Shown: positions 35,401-47,400 of the stretch, piece by piece
Layout: each line of letters opens with the position of its first letter
How positions within the stretch are numbered: the first letter of the stretch is position 1
Source of the DNA: Elgaria multicarinata webbii
Lineage: Eukaryota; Chordata; Lepidosauria; Squamata; Anguidae
Reading direction: 5' to 3'
Assembly: GCF_023053635.1 (NCBI RefSeq)
Contig: NC_086192.1
Span: 9,907,001 to 9,971,000, forward strand
Length of the DNA stretch: 64,000 nt
The notes under the pieces: model-generated
The model's database searches: none
Seen by the model: the letters and a program-made list of their open reading frames with translations, nothing else
Told to the model about the DNA's origin: nothing
Translations under genes and position numbers: made by a program

Positions 35401-38400
35401 GCCACCACTGAAAAGGCCTTCTCTGTTCTGGGCTACTTGCTGCACTTCATTAGGTAGGGGCACCCAGAACAGGGCCTCTGAAGGGAATGATAGGTATAAA
35501 GAGACTTTGATTGTTACAACTTCACCAGATTCTCTTGCGCCGTTACAGCAAAGCCTGCCCACTGCAGCGTAAGGCAGAGACGTCACAACCCAATCAATGC
35601 GAATCGACAGCAAAGCTATCCGCTGCGACACGCCTCCTGCCACCCCAGTTCCGTGTCCTTCCTCCACTCACAGGGGTGAGAAGCCACAGCATTATACAGA
35701 GGGAGGGTGGCTGGCCGTCTTCTGGCTCAACTCCTCCTGAAACGCAGGAGTCATCTAGGGCAATGTATAAATGGAAGAGCCCTTGAGGGCTAGGCACTTA
35801 GCAAAAATTAAAAAGTTCTGCCCGGGTAGGCATGGTTGGGCACCTGCCAAGGGCCCACACTGGACTTCCTCCTCCTCTTCGCCATTGCCACCTGCTTGTT
35901 CACTTGCCTCTCCCTCTCGCTGAGACAACAGCGGTGGTGAGAACTAGGAGCAGCAGATGCCGCAGCCTGTTTTCTCCCTGGCTCCCTGCCTGTCAAGCAA
36001 GCGATGGCAATGATGAGGAAAAGGAACAAGAGCAGCTCACAAGGACAGTGACTCCCTAATGGAGGGGGCCTTGGCTAAAGGTGGCCAAAAAACTGGAGCC
36101 AGCAATGAGTTCCGCACCAAGGAAAGCCAACTTCTCAAACGACTGCTTTTCCTCAACACTCATGAGCTGTTCCAATCAGAGCTTTGCTTTTTTTTAAAAA
36201 AAAAAAAAATGGAGCCGTACATCCCAGCCAAACGTACCGCCCAGTTCCTGCTGCAGCCCTTGAGCCTGCCGGATGAGATACTTGATCGGGATCTGGTCCA
36301 TCAAGGCAGGGGAGTACGACTTGGGCTTCCGCTGCATGGCAGCTGCACGAGAGAGGAGAAAAGGAATCGGAAAACTGGCCAAGTGCTAACTTACAGTCCT
36401 ATTGCGTAGAAGTCTAGATTTGGAAGGGGCGACTCAGGCCACTGAGTAAGTAAAATGCATGCCGTTTTGCTCGCGTTACTCCCCGGTTCGTACCCAGAGT
36501 TTTTGAGCTGGCCAGGATCGCCTCTTCATAGGACAGGATGTAATACAGGACCAGAAGCTGGGCTGTGATTCCATAACGCTGATTCGGACGGGCGGTCTCT
36601 CCGCCCTGCAAATGAAAAAAAAGGCAGAAGATACCGAATACAGAAAAAACCCACAAAAGATACAGAATACGGGACAACATGGGGAGCCAAAATGTTGAGC
36701 TCTAAATACATTTCGAAACCGGGAGACATTTTTCTCCCTCTCCCATAATACTAGAACCCGGGGTCAGCCCATGAAGCTGTTTAGTGGGAGATTCGGGACA
36801 GATCAAAGGCAGTACTTCTTCACACAGCGCATAGTCAAACTATGGAATTCGCCACCGCAAGACGTGGTGATGGCCATCAATTTGGGTGGCTTTAAAAGGG
36901 GGGGTTGGATAAATTCCTGGAGAAGTAATCAATGGCTAATGGCTATGTGCTCCCTCCAGTATCAAAGGCAGTAAGCCTGTGTACACCAATTGCTGGGGAA
37001 CATGGGCGGGAGGGTGCTGTTGCACATGATGGACCTTTGGTCTAGATCAGCCTTCCTCAACCTGGGGCGCTCCAGATGTGTTGGACTGCATCTCCCAGAA
37101 TGCCCCATCTGGGAGTTGTAGTCCAACACATCTGGAGCGCCCCAGGTTGAGGAAGGCTGGTCTAGATGGACCTTTGGTCTGATCCAGTAGGGCTCTTCTT
37201 ATGTTCTTATTCTGTTGACAGACTATCTATCTATAATAGGAAAAGCAATAAACATATATACACACGTATACCCCAGTTAGCCCTTCAAAAACATTCAAGA
37301 TTTCCTGCTCGGTGATTGGTTGATTTGTGGCTTCTGGGTTGGATTTTGATGCCGGCGTAAGGATGGAGTTGATGTAGACGTCAATGAGCGGAAGTAGCTG
37401 AGGGTGGAGCGGTGTGGTGGTTTGACACAGCTGCCTGTAAATCCAGTCCTTCAAATAATGACGAGAGAAGAGATCAAAGTTAATCCTCCAAGTCTGAGTG
37501 GACTGAGCAACACTCCACGCAGGCACCTCCGATGCATGGAGATCCTGGGATCGCTGAGCAAATCCGCTGCTCATGGAAGCGATATAACCTCCTGTGTTAA
37601 ATTTGCCAAGGGATCCTGGGAACGAAACCTCAACATGCAAAGCAGGGGCTATACCACCACCAGGAACAGAGGAAGCTGCCTTATATTGATTGAGTTCAGA
37701 CAACATGATAACGCAAGGTCTGAGTATGGGTTGTTGGGCTGTGGGTTGTTGTCGAAACATGGTTTATCATGTTGTCTGAACCCAGCCATGCTAACAAGCC
37801 AGGGTTTCTGTTAACCATGAACAACCCATGAAGAGAATCCATGGTTTGTTGTTGGTTTGTGAACTGTGGTTTGTTCATGGTTCACAAGCCATGGTTTGTT
37901 ATCACGGCTGGGTTCAAACACAATAACCCACGTTTCAACAACAACATATGGTTCAATGGCAACCCACACTCAGCTGCTGATTATGGGCTATCACATGGTG
38001 TGGAAACGTTGGTTCATCTGACTCTAAATGGTCTACTCCAGCCTTCCCCAACCTGACATCCTCCAGATAAGTCAGACTGCAACGCCCATACGCCCCAGCC
38101 ACCACGGCCAGGAATCCTCAGAGTTCATAACTTTTGGAGGGCACCAGGCTGAGGAAAGCTGGTTTACGCTCAGTGGTAGCTACAACCCTTCTCCTAGGAA
38201 CAGATGAAACTGCCCGAGACTGAGCCAGTCCATCTAGCCCAGTACTGTCGACACTGACTGGCAGCAGCAGCTTTCCAGGGGTTCTAGCAGGAGTTTTTCC
38301 AGCCCTACCTGGAGAGGCCAGGAATCGAACCTGGGACCTTCGCCATGCAAAGGTCTGGGGCTGCTCCATTAAGCTACAGGCCGGCCTTCCCTTCTGGCGT

Positions 38401-41400
38401 GACATTTTGGCAGCGGACAGAGCGACCCACCTTGATGGAGACTTTGTGCTTGGTGAACGATCGGCTCCGGAGAAGCTGGTAGATGCAGTGAATGGGCAGG
38501 AAGCCGTTGATGTTGGCGCTCAGGTGGCCCGTGACCGCCACGCGGACCGCGTGAGCCGTGACCACCTAGGATGGAGAGATTCCTTAGGCCTGCGAGCCTT
38601 TTGCAAACAGCGAGGTTTGGGGCTCGGCGGAAGCTGAACTGCCCTCCCCAACCAATAAATGACGACGCCACGTTCCACCCCCTTGAAAATGGTGCTCTGT
38701 TTGGCATTATCTCACCAGCTGAAGGCAGGCAGGTATCTGTAAGGAACAGGGCCTGCTTGGTCGCGGCACCAACCTTGAAGAACGCCTTTCAGTGGGAAGC
38801 TCACCTAGGCCCCACACTGAGCATGTTCCGCTGCCATGTAAAGGCCTTGCTTTTCTAGAGAGGCCTTGGGCATTGGCTTCATGCTGCTGGTCGTTTACTC
38901 CTCCTGGCACACACATGCGCATCTGCTTTTGTCGGGAGCTTCTTTTCTCCTTCTACATTTCGCTACTGCATTGTTCCTATTGCACCGGGCATTATTTATT
39001 TATTTATCTTCCCTTGTAGGGCTTGGTTTCTGTTCCCCTGATCATCTTTGTCGTCCCCCCCCTTCTCTGAGCTTGTTACCAATTTATCCAAATCCTTCTA
39101 AAAGTACAGTGTCCAGAAATGAACACAGTATTAGAGGTGAGGTCTGACCAGCACAGAGTGGAACCCATGATTTAGAACATCCTTCCCACACATTACTGAT
39201 TTCTCTACCGGACCGAGCAAAAAAGATATTGGACGCCCCACATGCTCACCCCACCCCACCCCGAAAAAACGACAACGAAGGAGAAGAAATAAGGCAGGAA
39301 GAAGGCGCGCCCGGAGCTGGGAAGGCGGTACGTGAAGGGAGAGGCAGTGAGTTGGATCAGGACACTGAATAGATTCACTGAAATCAATAGCACTTAATGA
39401 GGAGAGACTGAAAGAACTGGGCATGTTTAGCCTGGAGAAGAGAAGATGGAGGGGAGACATGATAGCACTCTTCAAGTCCTTGAAAGGTTGTCACACAGAG
39501 GAGGGCCAGGATCTCTTCTCGATCCTCCCAGAGTGCAGGACACGGAATAACGGGCTCAAGTTAAAGGAAGCCAGATTCCGGCTGGACATCAGGAAAAACC
39601 TCCTGACTGTTAGAGCAGTATGACAATGGAACCAATTACCCAGGGAGGTTGTGGGCTCTCCCACACTAGAGGCCTTCAAGAGGCAGCTGGACAACCCTCT
39701 GTCAGGGATGCTTTAAGGGGGATTCCTGCATTGAGTGGGGGGTTGGACTCGATGACTTTAGAGGCCCCTTCCAACTCTACTATTCTAGGATTCTAGGATC
39801 ATTAGTGCAGAAGCGAGGGAAAGAAGCACCACGAAACAGAAAAAAGAAAGGGGAGAACAAAGTGTTGGTGCTATGAATCTGCATTTTTATTCTTAAAATA
39901 GTTCTTCAATGTACTCAAGTACACTGAAGGACTATTTTAAGAATAAAAATACAGATTTATAGCACCAACACTTTGCTCTCCCCTTTTTTCTTTCTACGAT
40001 CATTAGCAACAGAGGCCCCATCGATTTCAATGGGTCCACTCTAAATATGGTGAAGTTTGGATCCAACCCATTGGCTGGAAAAGGGGCGGAAAAGGAGAGG
40101 AGGGAGAAATTTGGGAGTAGAGAACAGTCCACAATGCAGAAAGCAAAATGCCCAGATTCGTGCCTACAGGATAGACAGAAACTCAATGCCGGCGTCTGGG
40201 TCGGATGCGTTGCCTGTGAATTACCTGTTCGGTGAAAATCTCCTGTGTGAAGATGGTCTTCATGCGGCTTAGAGAACTAGGCTTAATGACAATCTGAAAT
40301 CAAGGTTTACACGTACTTAATGAGTTTTTCATTTTTGCTACGTCTCACAGTTGACAGCACATGTTCTTAGCTGGGTAAATTTAGGGCACAATCCCATGCG
40401 TACTTAGATAGGAAAAAATCCTACAACACCCCAGCATGCCCCTTTTTCTGTCTAAACACGCACAGGCTTGTACTCTCGGAAAACTTTAATCTCGAGTCAG
40501 TGCCTGTGCATTAATACCCAGTGCTGAAAAATATATGATTTATTTATTATTGCATTATAGGTTCCACCAAGGAACCCAAGGCTGTGTACATAAACCTCCT
40601 CGTCTACATTTTATCCTCACAACAACAACAAAGCCCTATGAAGAGAGACTGAAAGAACTGGGCATGTTTATCCTGGAGAAGAGAAGATTGAGGGGAGACA
40701 TGAGAGCACTCTTCAAATACTTGAAAGGTTGTCACATAGAGGAGGGCCAGGATCTCTTCTCGATCCTCCCAGAGTGCAGGACACGGAATAACGGGCTCAA
40801 GTTAAAGGAAGCCAGATTCCAGCTGGACGTCAGGAAAAACGTCCTGACTGCTAGAGCAGAGCGACAATGGAACCAGTGACCTAGGGAGGTTGTGGGCTCT
40901 CCCACACTAGAGGCCTTCAAGAGGCAGCTGGACAAGCATCTGTCGGGGATGCTTTAGGGTGGATTCCTGCATTGAGCAGGGGGTTGGAGTCGATGGCCTT
41001 TGAGGCCCCTTCCAACTCTGCTATTCTATGATTCTATGAACCCTGTGAGGTGGGTTGGGCTGAGAGTCTGTGACTGGCCCAAAGTCACCCAGTGGCTTTC
41101 CATGGCCGAGTGGGGACTAGAACCCAGATCTCCTGACTCCCAGTCCAACACTTTAGCCACTACACCACGCTGGCTCACCTTTTCCAGAAGGTATCCCTTT
41201 TAGTCTGCTGCAGCAAAAATAACAAAGCATCTTGTGCACCTTAAAGGCATTTATTCTGGCATACGCTTTTGTGGAGTAGTCTTCCTCAGATGCATGGAGT
41301 GTCGTGGAAGGTTTCAGGTTTTTAATGTACTGTATAAGATAATCTGAAACTCTCCATAAACCAGGGAGAAAGGGGGGGACACTTTTCCATCCCCTGCTAC

Positions 41401-44400
41401 CTGAGCCTTTTGACTGGAGACACCGGGTATTGAACCTGCAAATGTCTGCGCCCAGAGCAGAGACTCTACCACTGAGTAACGGTCCCCACCCCCATTCTGC
41501 ATCATGCTTTTGCAACTCCTTTTGTGCAAGTTTTAATAGCTTCCCTGAGCAGGCCAGTGGAAAAGCGGGGATAGGAATCGGCCAAGCCAGGAATACAACC
41601 TGAAGCATTCGGAGACACAGCCCGCTGTGGGACTTGCAGCTTGGGTTCACAGAAATCTGAACTCAGATGGCTACCAGGAGCAGGGCCTTTTCTGCTGTGG
41701 CGCCCCGGCTGTGGAATGAGCTCCCTAAGGAGGTTCGCCTGGCACCGACGCTATATCCTTTCAGGCGCCAGGCGAAGACCTTTTTATTCTCTCGGCATTT
41801 TAACCGTCTATAAATTTAATTTTAACGTTGCGGTTTTAAATTTGTATTTTAAAACTGTATTTCTGCACGGCTACTGGTTTTGATCCTGGTTGTGTTTTTA
41901 TATTGTATTTTCATATCATGTTTTTATACGGTTCGTTTTATATTTTGAATGGTGTTTTTTTAAAAATTTGTGCAAAACGCCCAGAGAGCTTCGGCTATTG
42001 GGCGATATAAAAATGAAATAAATAAATTTTAAAAATCCGAACCCGCGGTCCGTGCTTACAACCGGAGGCAGGCGCTTACCTTCATCCCCAGAGTCGAACA
42101 GACCAAGTCAATGATGGCGCTGAGCTGGTTGCTATGGAAATACATAGCAACCAACAAGAGCATCTCTCCGAAGGAAGCGGAGACCCCAGAAGTGCTGTTG
42201 GGAGGAGAAAGGAGAGTGTTTAGGAACAGAGGAAGCTGCCTTAAGAACATGAGAACAGCCCTGCGGGATCTCGTCCACCGGCTGCCCGTGGAAACCCACG
42301 AGCAGGGCATGAGTTCACAGCACCCTCCTGCCCATGTTCCCCAGCAATGGTGTACATAGGCTTACTCCCTCTGATCCTGGAGGAAGCACAGAGCCATCAG
42401 GACTAGCAGCCATTGATAGCCTTCGCCTCCAGGAATTTTCCCAACCCCCTTTCAAAGCCACCCAAATGGGTCGCCGTCACTACATCTCGTGGAAGTGAGT
42501 TCCACAGTTTAGCCATCCGCTGAGTGAAGAAGTCCATCCTTGTATCAGTTCCGAAGCGCCCACCAATCAGCTTGATGGGATGTCTCCGTTGGCTTCTAGT
42601 ATTATACGGAGTCAGACCCACGCCTAGCCCAATACTGCCAGCACTGACCGGCAGCCGTTCTCCAGGGTTCAGGCAGGAAGCTTTTCCTTGCCTTACCGGG
42701 AGAAGCCGGGGGCTGAACCCGGGACCTCCGGCACGCAAAGCCAGGGCTCTACTGCTGAGCCACAGCCCGACCCGTTTCCAATGAGGAAATTCAAAACAGG
42801 ACTGCAGGGGTGTGTGGAGAAAAGGCGTGTGCTCCCACCTTTCGAAATAAGCTTCTTCTTTGATCATCCAACTCAGCCACATCACCATCAGCTGCTCCTG
42901 TTCCGGCGTGCTAAAAAGAATGCCTGCGTTACAGCTGTGGACTACAGCGCCCCCCTGAACCCCCCCCTTTTACATTATTAAAAACAAAGGAGCCGATAGG
43001 AACAAACACATCTTTTGGCCACACCACACCCCGCCCCTTCACTCCCCCCTTTGCAGGAGAGAACAAAATAGGAAGTCTTCCATTAACTACGTTTTCCTGT
43101 TTCATTCAAACGGAGAAGCTACGATCGCCAGCGTTGCGGAGCGGTGGGACTGGGAAGACCCGGGTTCAGGTCCCCACTCGGCCATGAAGTTCACTGGGTG
43201 ACTTTGAGCCAGTCACAGACTCTCAGCCCAACCTACCTCACAGGGTTGTTGTTGTGAGGATAAAAAAGGAGAAGGGGAGGACCAGGTGAGCCGCCCTGGG
43301 TTCCTTGCAGGAGGAAAAAGGGTGAGATGCAAATGTAATAATTTGCATCCCACCCTGAGAGAGCGCCTTCTCCCCTACCAACCTGCCCGGTCACTGAGGT
43401 CATCCGAGGGCTTGCTCCTGGTGGTTCCACCTAGATCCATCCTCCGATTGGAGTCCACCAGGGGAAGAGCCTTCAGCGTGGTGGCCCCCCTCTTGTGGAA
43501 TTCCTGCCTCTGGAGGTCAGGCAGGCGCCAACTTTGTACTCCTTTCAGCGCCTCCAGAAAACATCATTATTCCAGGAAGCCTTTCCTTAATGTCCAGCCA
43601 GGAGTCACTGTATTTGCTTCTCTTAAAATCTGTTTAAGTATTTTATCCTTTTTTTATTTTCATTTTATCTTGTACACCACTCCGAAATTTTCAACGGAGA
43701 GCGGTATAGAAATATTATATATAAATAAATAAATAAATAAATAACAAACGTTGTCAGAACAAGCCAGAATATTAAGCCACCGTTTGGAGTTGACTTAATA
43801 TCCAGGCTTGTCCCAGAGTTGTTAGCCATAGCTTCCTGGTTTGGACAGGACTTTTTGTTCATACCCAGCGGGAAGAAAGGAGCAAAAGGGCCGTACGTGC
43901 GGCTGATCAACGTACTGATCCAGTCCACCGACCTCACAACCAAGCTGATGCATCGATAAAAATACAGGAATAAAAAAACCAAGAACAGAGCTCAGATTCC
44001 ACGATTCACCAAGAGAGGAAACCCATGATAAAAGTTCACGGCTGGGCTTATTAATGCTGAGAACGCGGGAAACTATTACTGTGTCATGGAGGCCTTAGAC
44101 CTCACAGGGCAAAGTCCCGGATTTTCTTGCAGGTGGGAATGGCACCGCTTCAAAACAATGCTGAAACCATGAATAGCCTTCCCTTTTTTAAATTCCTTTT
44201 TCTTTCTTTCTTTTTTTTTATAAAAAGGGCCGCTTCTGTGGTTAAAAGGGTACCTGACAAGCGTGGAGAAGGCCAGCAGCATGCAGAACGAAAGCGAGAC
44301 AAAGCGAACGCCAGCTGGCGTGGCGGGGGGGCGGCTTGTCATGAGCTGGAGTAACTGCTCCGCTTCCTCGTCGGTCGGCCTGGACACCGAAGGCACAAAG

Positions 44401-47400
44401 AGAGAATCAGCCCGTCTCCCGAGGAGAGAACGCCACCCCACCCCCCGACAAGGATGATCAGGGGTCTGGAAACAAAGTCCTATGAAGAGAGACTGAAAGA
44501 ACTGGGCATGTTTAGCCTGGAGAAGAGGAGATTGAGGGGAGACATGATAGCACTCTTCAAATACTGAAAAGGTTGTCACACAGAGGAGGGCCAGGATCTC
44601 TTCTCGATCCTCCCAGAGGGCAGAACAGGGAATAACAGGGAAGTTACAGGAAGTCAGATTCCGGTTGGACATCAGGAAAAAATTCCTGACCGTTAGAGCA
44701 GTACGACAATGGAATCAGTTACCTAGGGAGGTTGTGGGCTCTCCCACACTAGAGGCCTTCAAGAGGCAGCTGGACAGCCATCTGTCAGGGATGCTTTAGG
44801 GTGGATTCCTGCATTGAGTGGGGGGTTGGACTTGATGACTTTAGAGGCCCCTTCCAACTCTATGATTCTATGAAATAAGCAAACAGAGGGCTCTGGACCC
44901 CAAGACGACCACCCCAGGAGGACAAAGCATGCTGAAGGAGATCCAAAGGTCCTTACTTCAAGCCAGCGATCCCCATCAAAGCGCAGTAGAGGCGCAGGAG
45001 GGCGCTGGCCTTGACCACGTGCTCCTCCTTCAGCCCGGAGTACACCGAGACGTTGGGCTCCGTGTCCGCGTCTTCCCGGATGTGCATGCTACGGACAGTG
45101 GGCAGGATCACCATCAGTTCCAGGAGCAGCTGCCTCCTCATTTGCCAGAGCACGGAGCCCAGGTTCTCCCGCTTCCTCTGCAGGTACAAGAGGAGGAAAA
45201 AGGAAGCTAGTCGCTCGGCCCCCATTCCGAAAAGATATAACGGGGATTTGCAGTTTCTGGACCACTTCTGCCTTCGAGTCCTTTCTTTTCTCTATTTTAC
45301 AGCACCGCCATGTTACCGACGTCCTCCCGTCGAGTTAAACTAGAGCTGACTGCTTCTACCTTCTCAATAGTACAATATGAGTGATAACACTCAACCACAA
45401 AGGTACTAAGAAAGTTTTATAGACGAATAGTTCAAAAGATATCACAAATGTACAAAAGACAGGCATATAGATAACATTTACAAGGTGTTCATCAAACATT
45501 CATAACGAAGCCTACAATAAGTTGGCATCCATTAAACATTCATGACAAGAATCAATGATCTCATAAATATACGTCTAATAAATAATTTCCTAAAGCGTCT
45601 AATAAACAGTAGTCCGGTACAAGTCCTGTTTCGAAAATTCTTCGTCAGTAGGACGCTGTAAAATGACAAAAACACCTTACTCATATTGTACTATTGTTAT
45701 TTTCAACCACAGCCTTCTATTTTACTGTTTTTTGCTTCTGCCTTCTCACCTGTCCCCAGGCTACTTGTGGGATGCTCTCACCTGTTGACCGTTCCGGATG
45801 AAAGTCCCAAACCACGTCCGGACTTTTGCGTTGGTTCCGAGCAACAGGCCGCTCACGAAGCACACCAGGTCGCTGACGCCGTCCTCCGAAGACTCGGCCT
45901 TCGTGTGATCCAAAGTCAAGGCCACACCGAGTCCCGGAAGATGACACTCCTCCACCTAATACAAAAAGGAAAAGAAGAAGCTGAAACACCAGACGCACAT
46001 TCCCTTTGGAAGGGGGCACCCTCCTACCAGAAACGCTCTGGAAGCAATCCACGCCCACTGGCCTACACCGGAGGGACAGCGCACACCCTAGCTCATCCAT
46101 GTAAAGGCAGCCTTTTCTCACACAAACCTCCTCAGGATCTTTGCTCAATGCCCGAGGCCATTGAAAAGAGAGTATGTGAAGAAGCTGAATATTTGTGCTA
46201 TGAGTTTAAATCATAGAATAGCAGAGTTGGAAGGGGCCTACAAGGCCATCGAGTCCAACAACCCTGCTCAATGCAGGAATCCACCCTAAAGCATCCCTGA
46301 CAGGTGGCTGTCCAGCTGCCTCTTGAAGGCTTCTAGTGTGGGAGAGCCCACAACCTCCCTAGGTCATGGGTTCCACTGTCGTACTGCAAGCAGAATATGT
46401 AGGTAAATAAACTCTTTGATACGGAAAGAAGTATTATTTATTATTATTGATTTGCAATATTTATATACCACCATATCTAAAATAGATTCTGGAGCGGTGC
46501 ACAGAGGGATAAACAGTAAAAAGAAAGATTTAAAAAGCAAATTAAAATTGTTCAGTTTAACTAATAAACCAATAAAATAAACCAATAAAAACAGCGGCTT
46601 CCTGGAATAGGGTTGTAATACTAGCAGCCTAGTATTATTATTATATTTATTTGTATCCCGCCTTTTGCCCAATACTGGGCCTAGTGTTGGTGCCTGCCTG
46701 ACTTCCAGGGGCAGAGAGTTCCATAGGCTGACGTTTTTTAAAGCCGTCCACATTAGCAGCTGTCACGACATTAAGTGGGGACTAGAACTCGGGTCTCCAC
46801 GGGTCCAACACTCTAACCACTAGGCTACACTGGCTCCTGAATGCCCCACCCACACCAGACCAGCAGGCCAGATGACAGGAGGGACAGGAATCGGCCCCAA
46901 AGCCCTCCCCCTCCCTGGTCATCTTCCCGCTACTTTGCCCATTTTTCAACTCTGTGCTGCTAGCAGGAAGAGGAAATGACATCAGGCCACAGGGACCAAT
47001 CACTGCGGGAAGGGGCGGAACCACACAGCTACTCGCTTAAATGGCGTGCAGTTCACCCACCCACCCGCCCCCTTGGAAAAAGGCGGGCTTGAGGCTTACC
47101 ACCATCCCGCGGACTCTCAGCGCCTGAGAGGGGTTCATCCTGCAAAGGTGGCGGAGCGCCTCGGTCCTGCGGCGGCCACCAAAGCTTTCCTCGTCTTGAC
47201 GCTCGCCATTTTTGATCAAGCCCCGACACACTGGAGTCCAGGCAAAAATTGGGGGAGAGGAAAAAGGCGGAGGGGAGCATTCACTGATTAGAAACGTTCA
47301 GCTCTCAACGGCAGACGTGGATCTTGCACCTCCAAAAACCCATCTGTTCCTAAATTTTATTATGCCACCTCAAGATTTTCCAACTGTCTGCCGGGTGAGA

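Noticed and set aside
45630-45665. Hammerhead-ribozyme-like core CTGACGA ... GAAAC on the minus strand
   Set aside because: Too little sequence lies between the upstream GUC and CUGACGA to form stem I, and no matching stem III was found. The motif is more likely a common repeat end.
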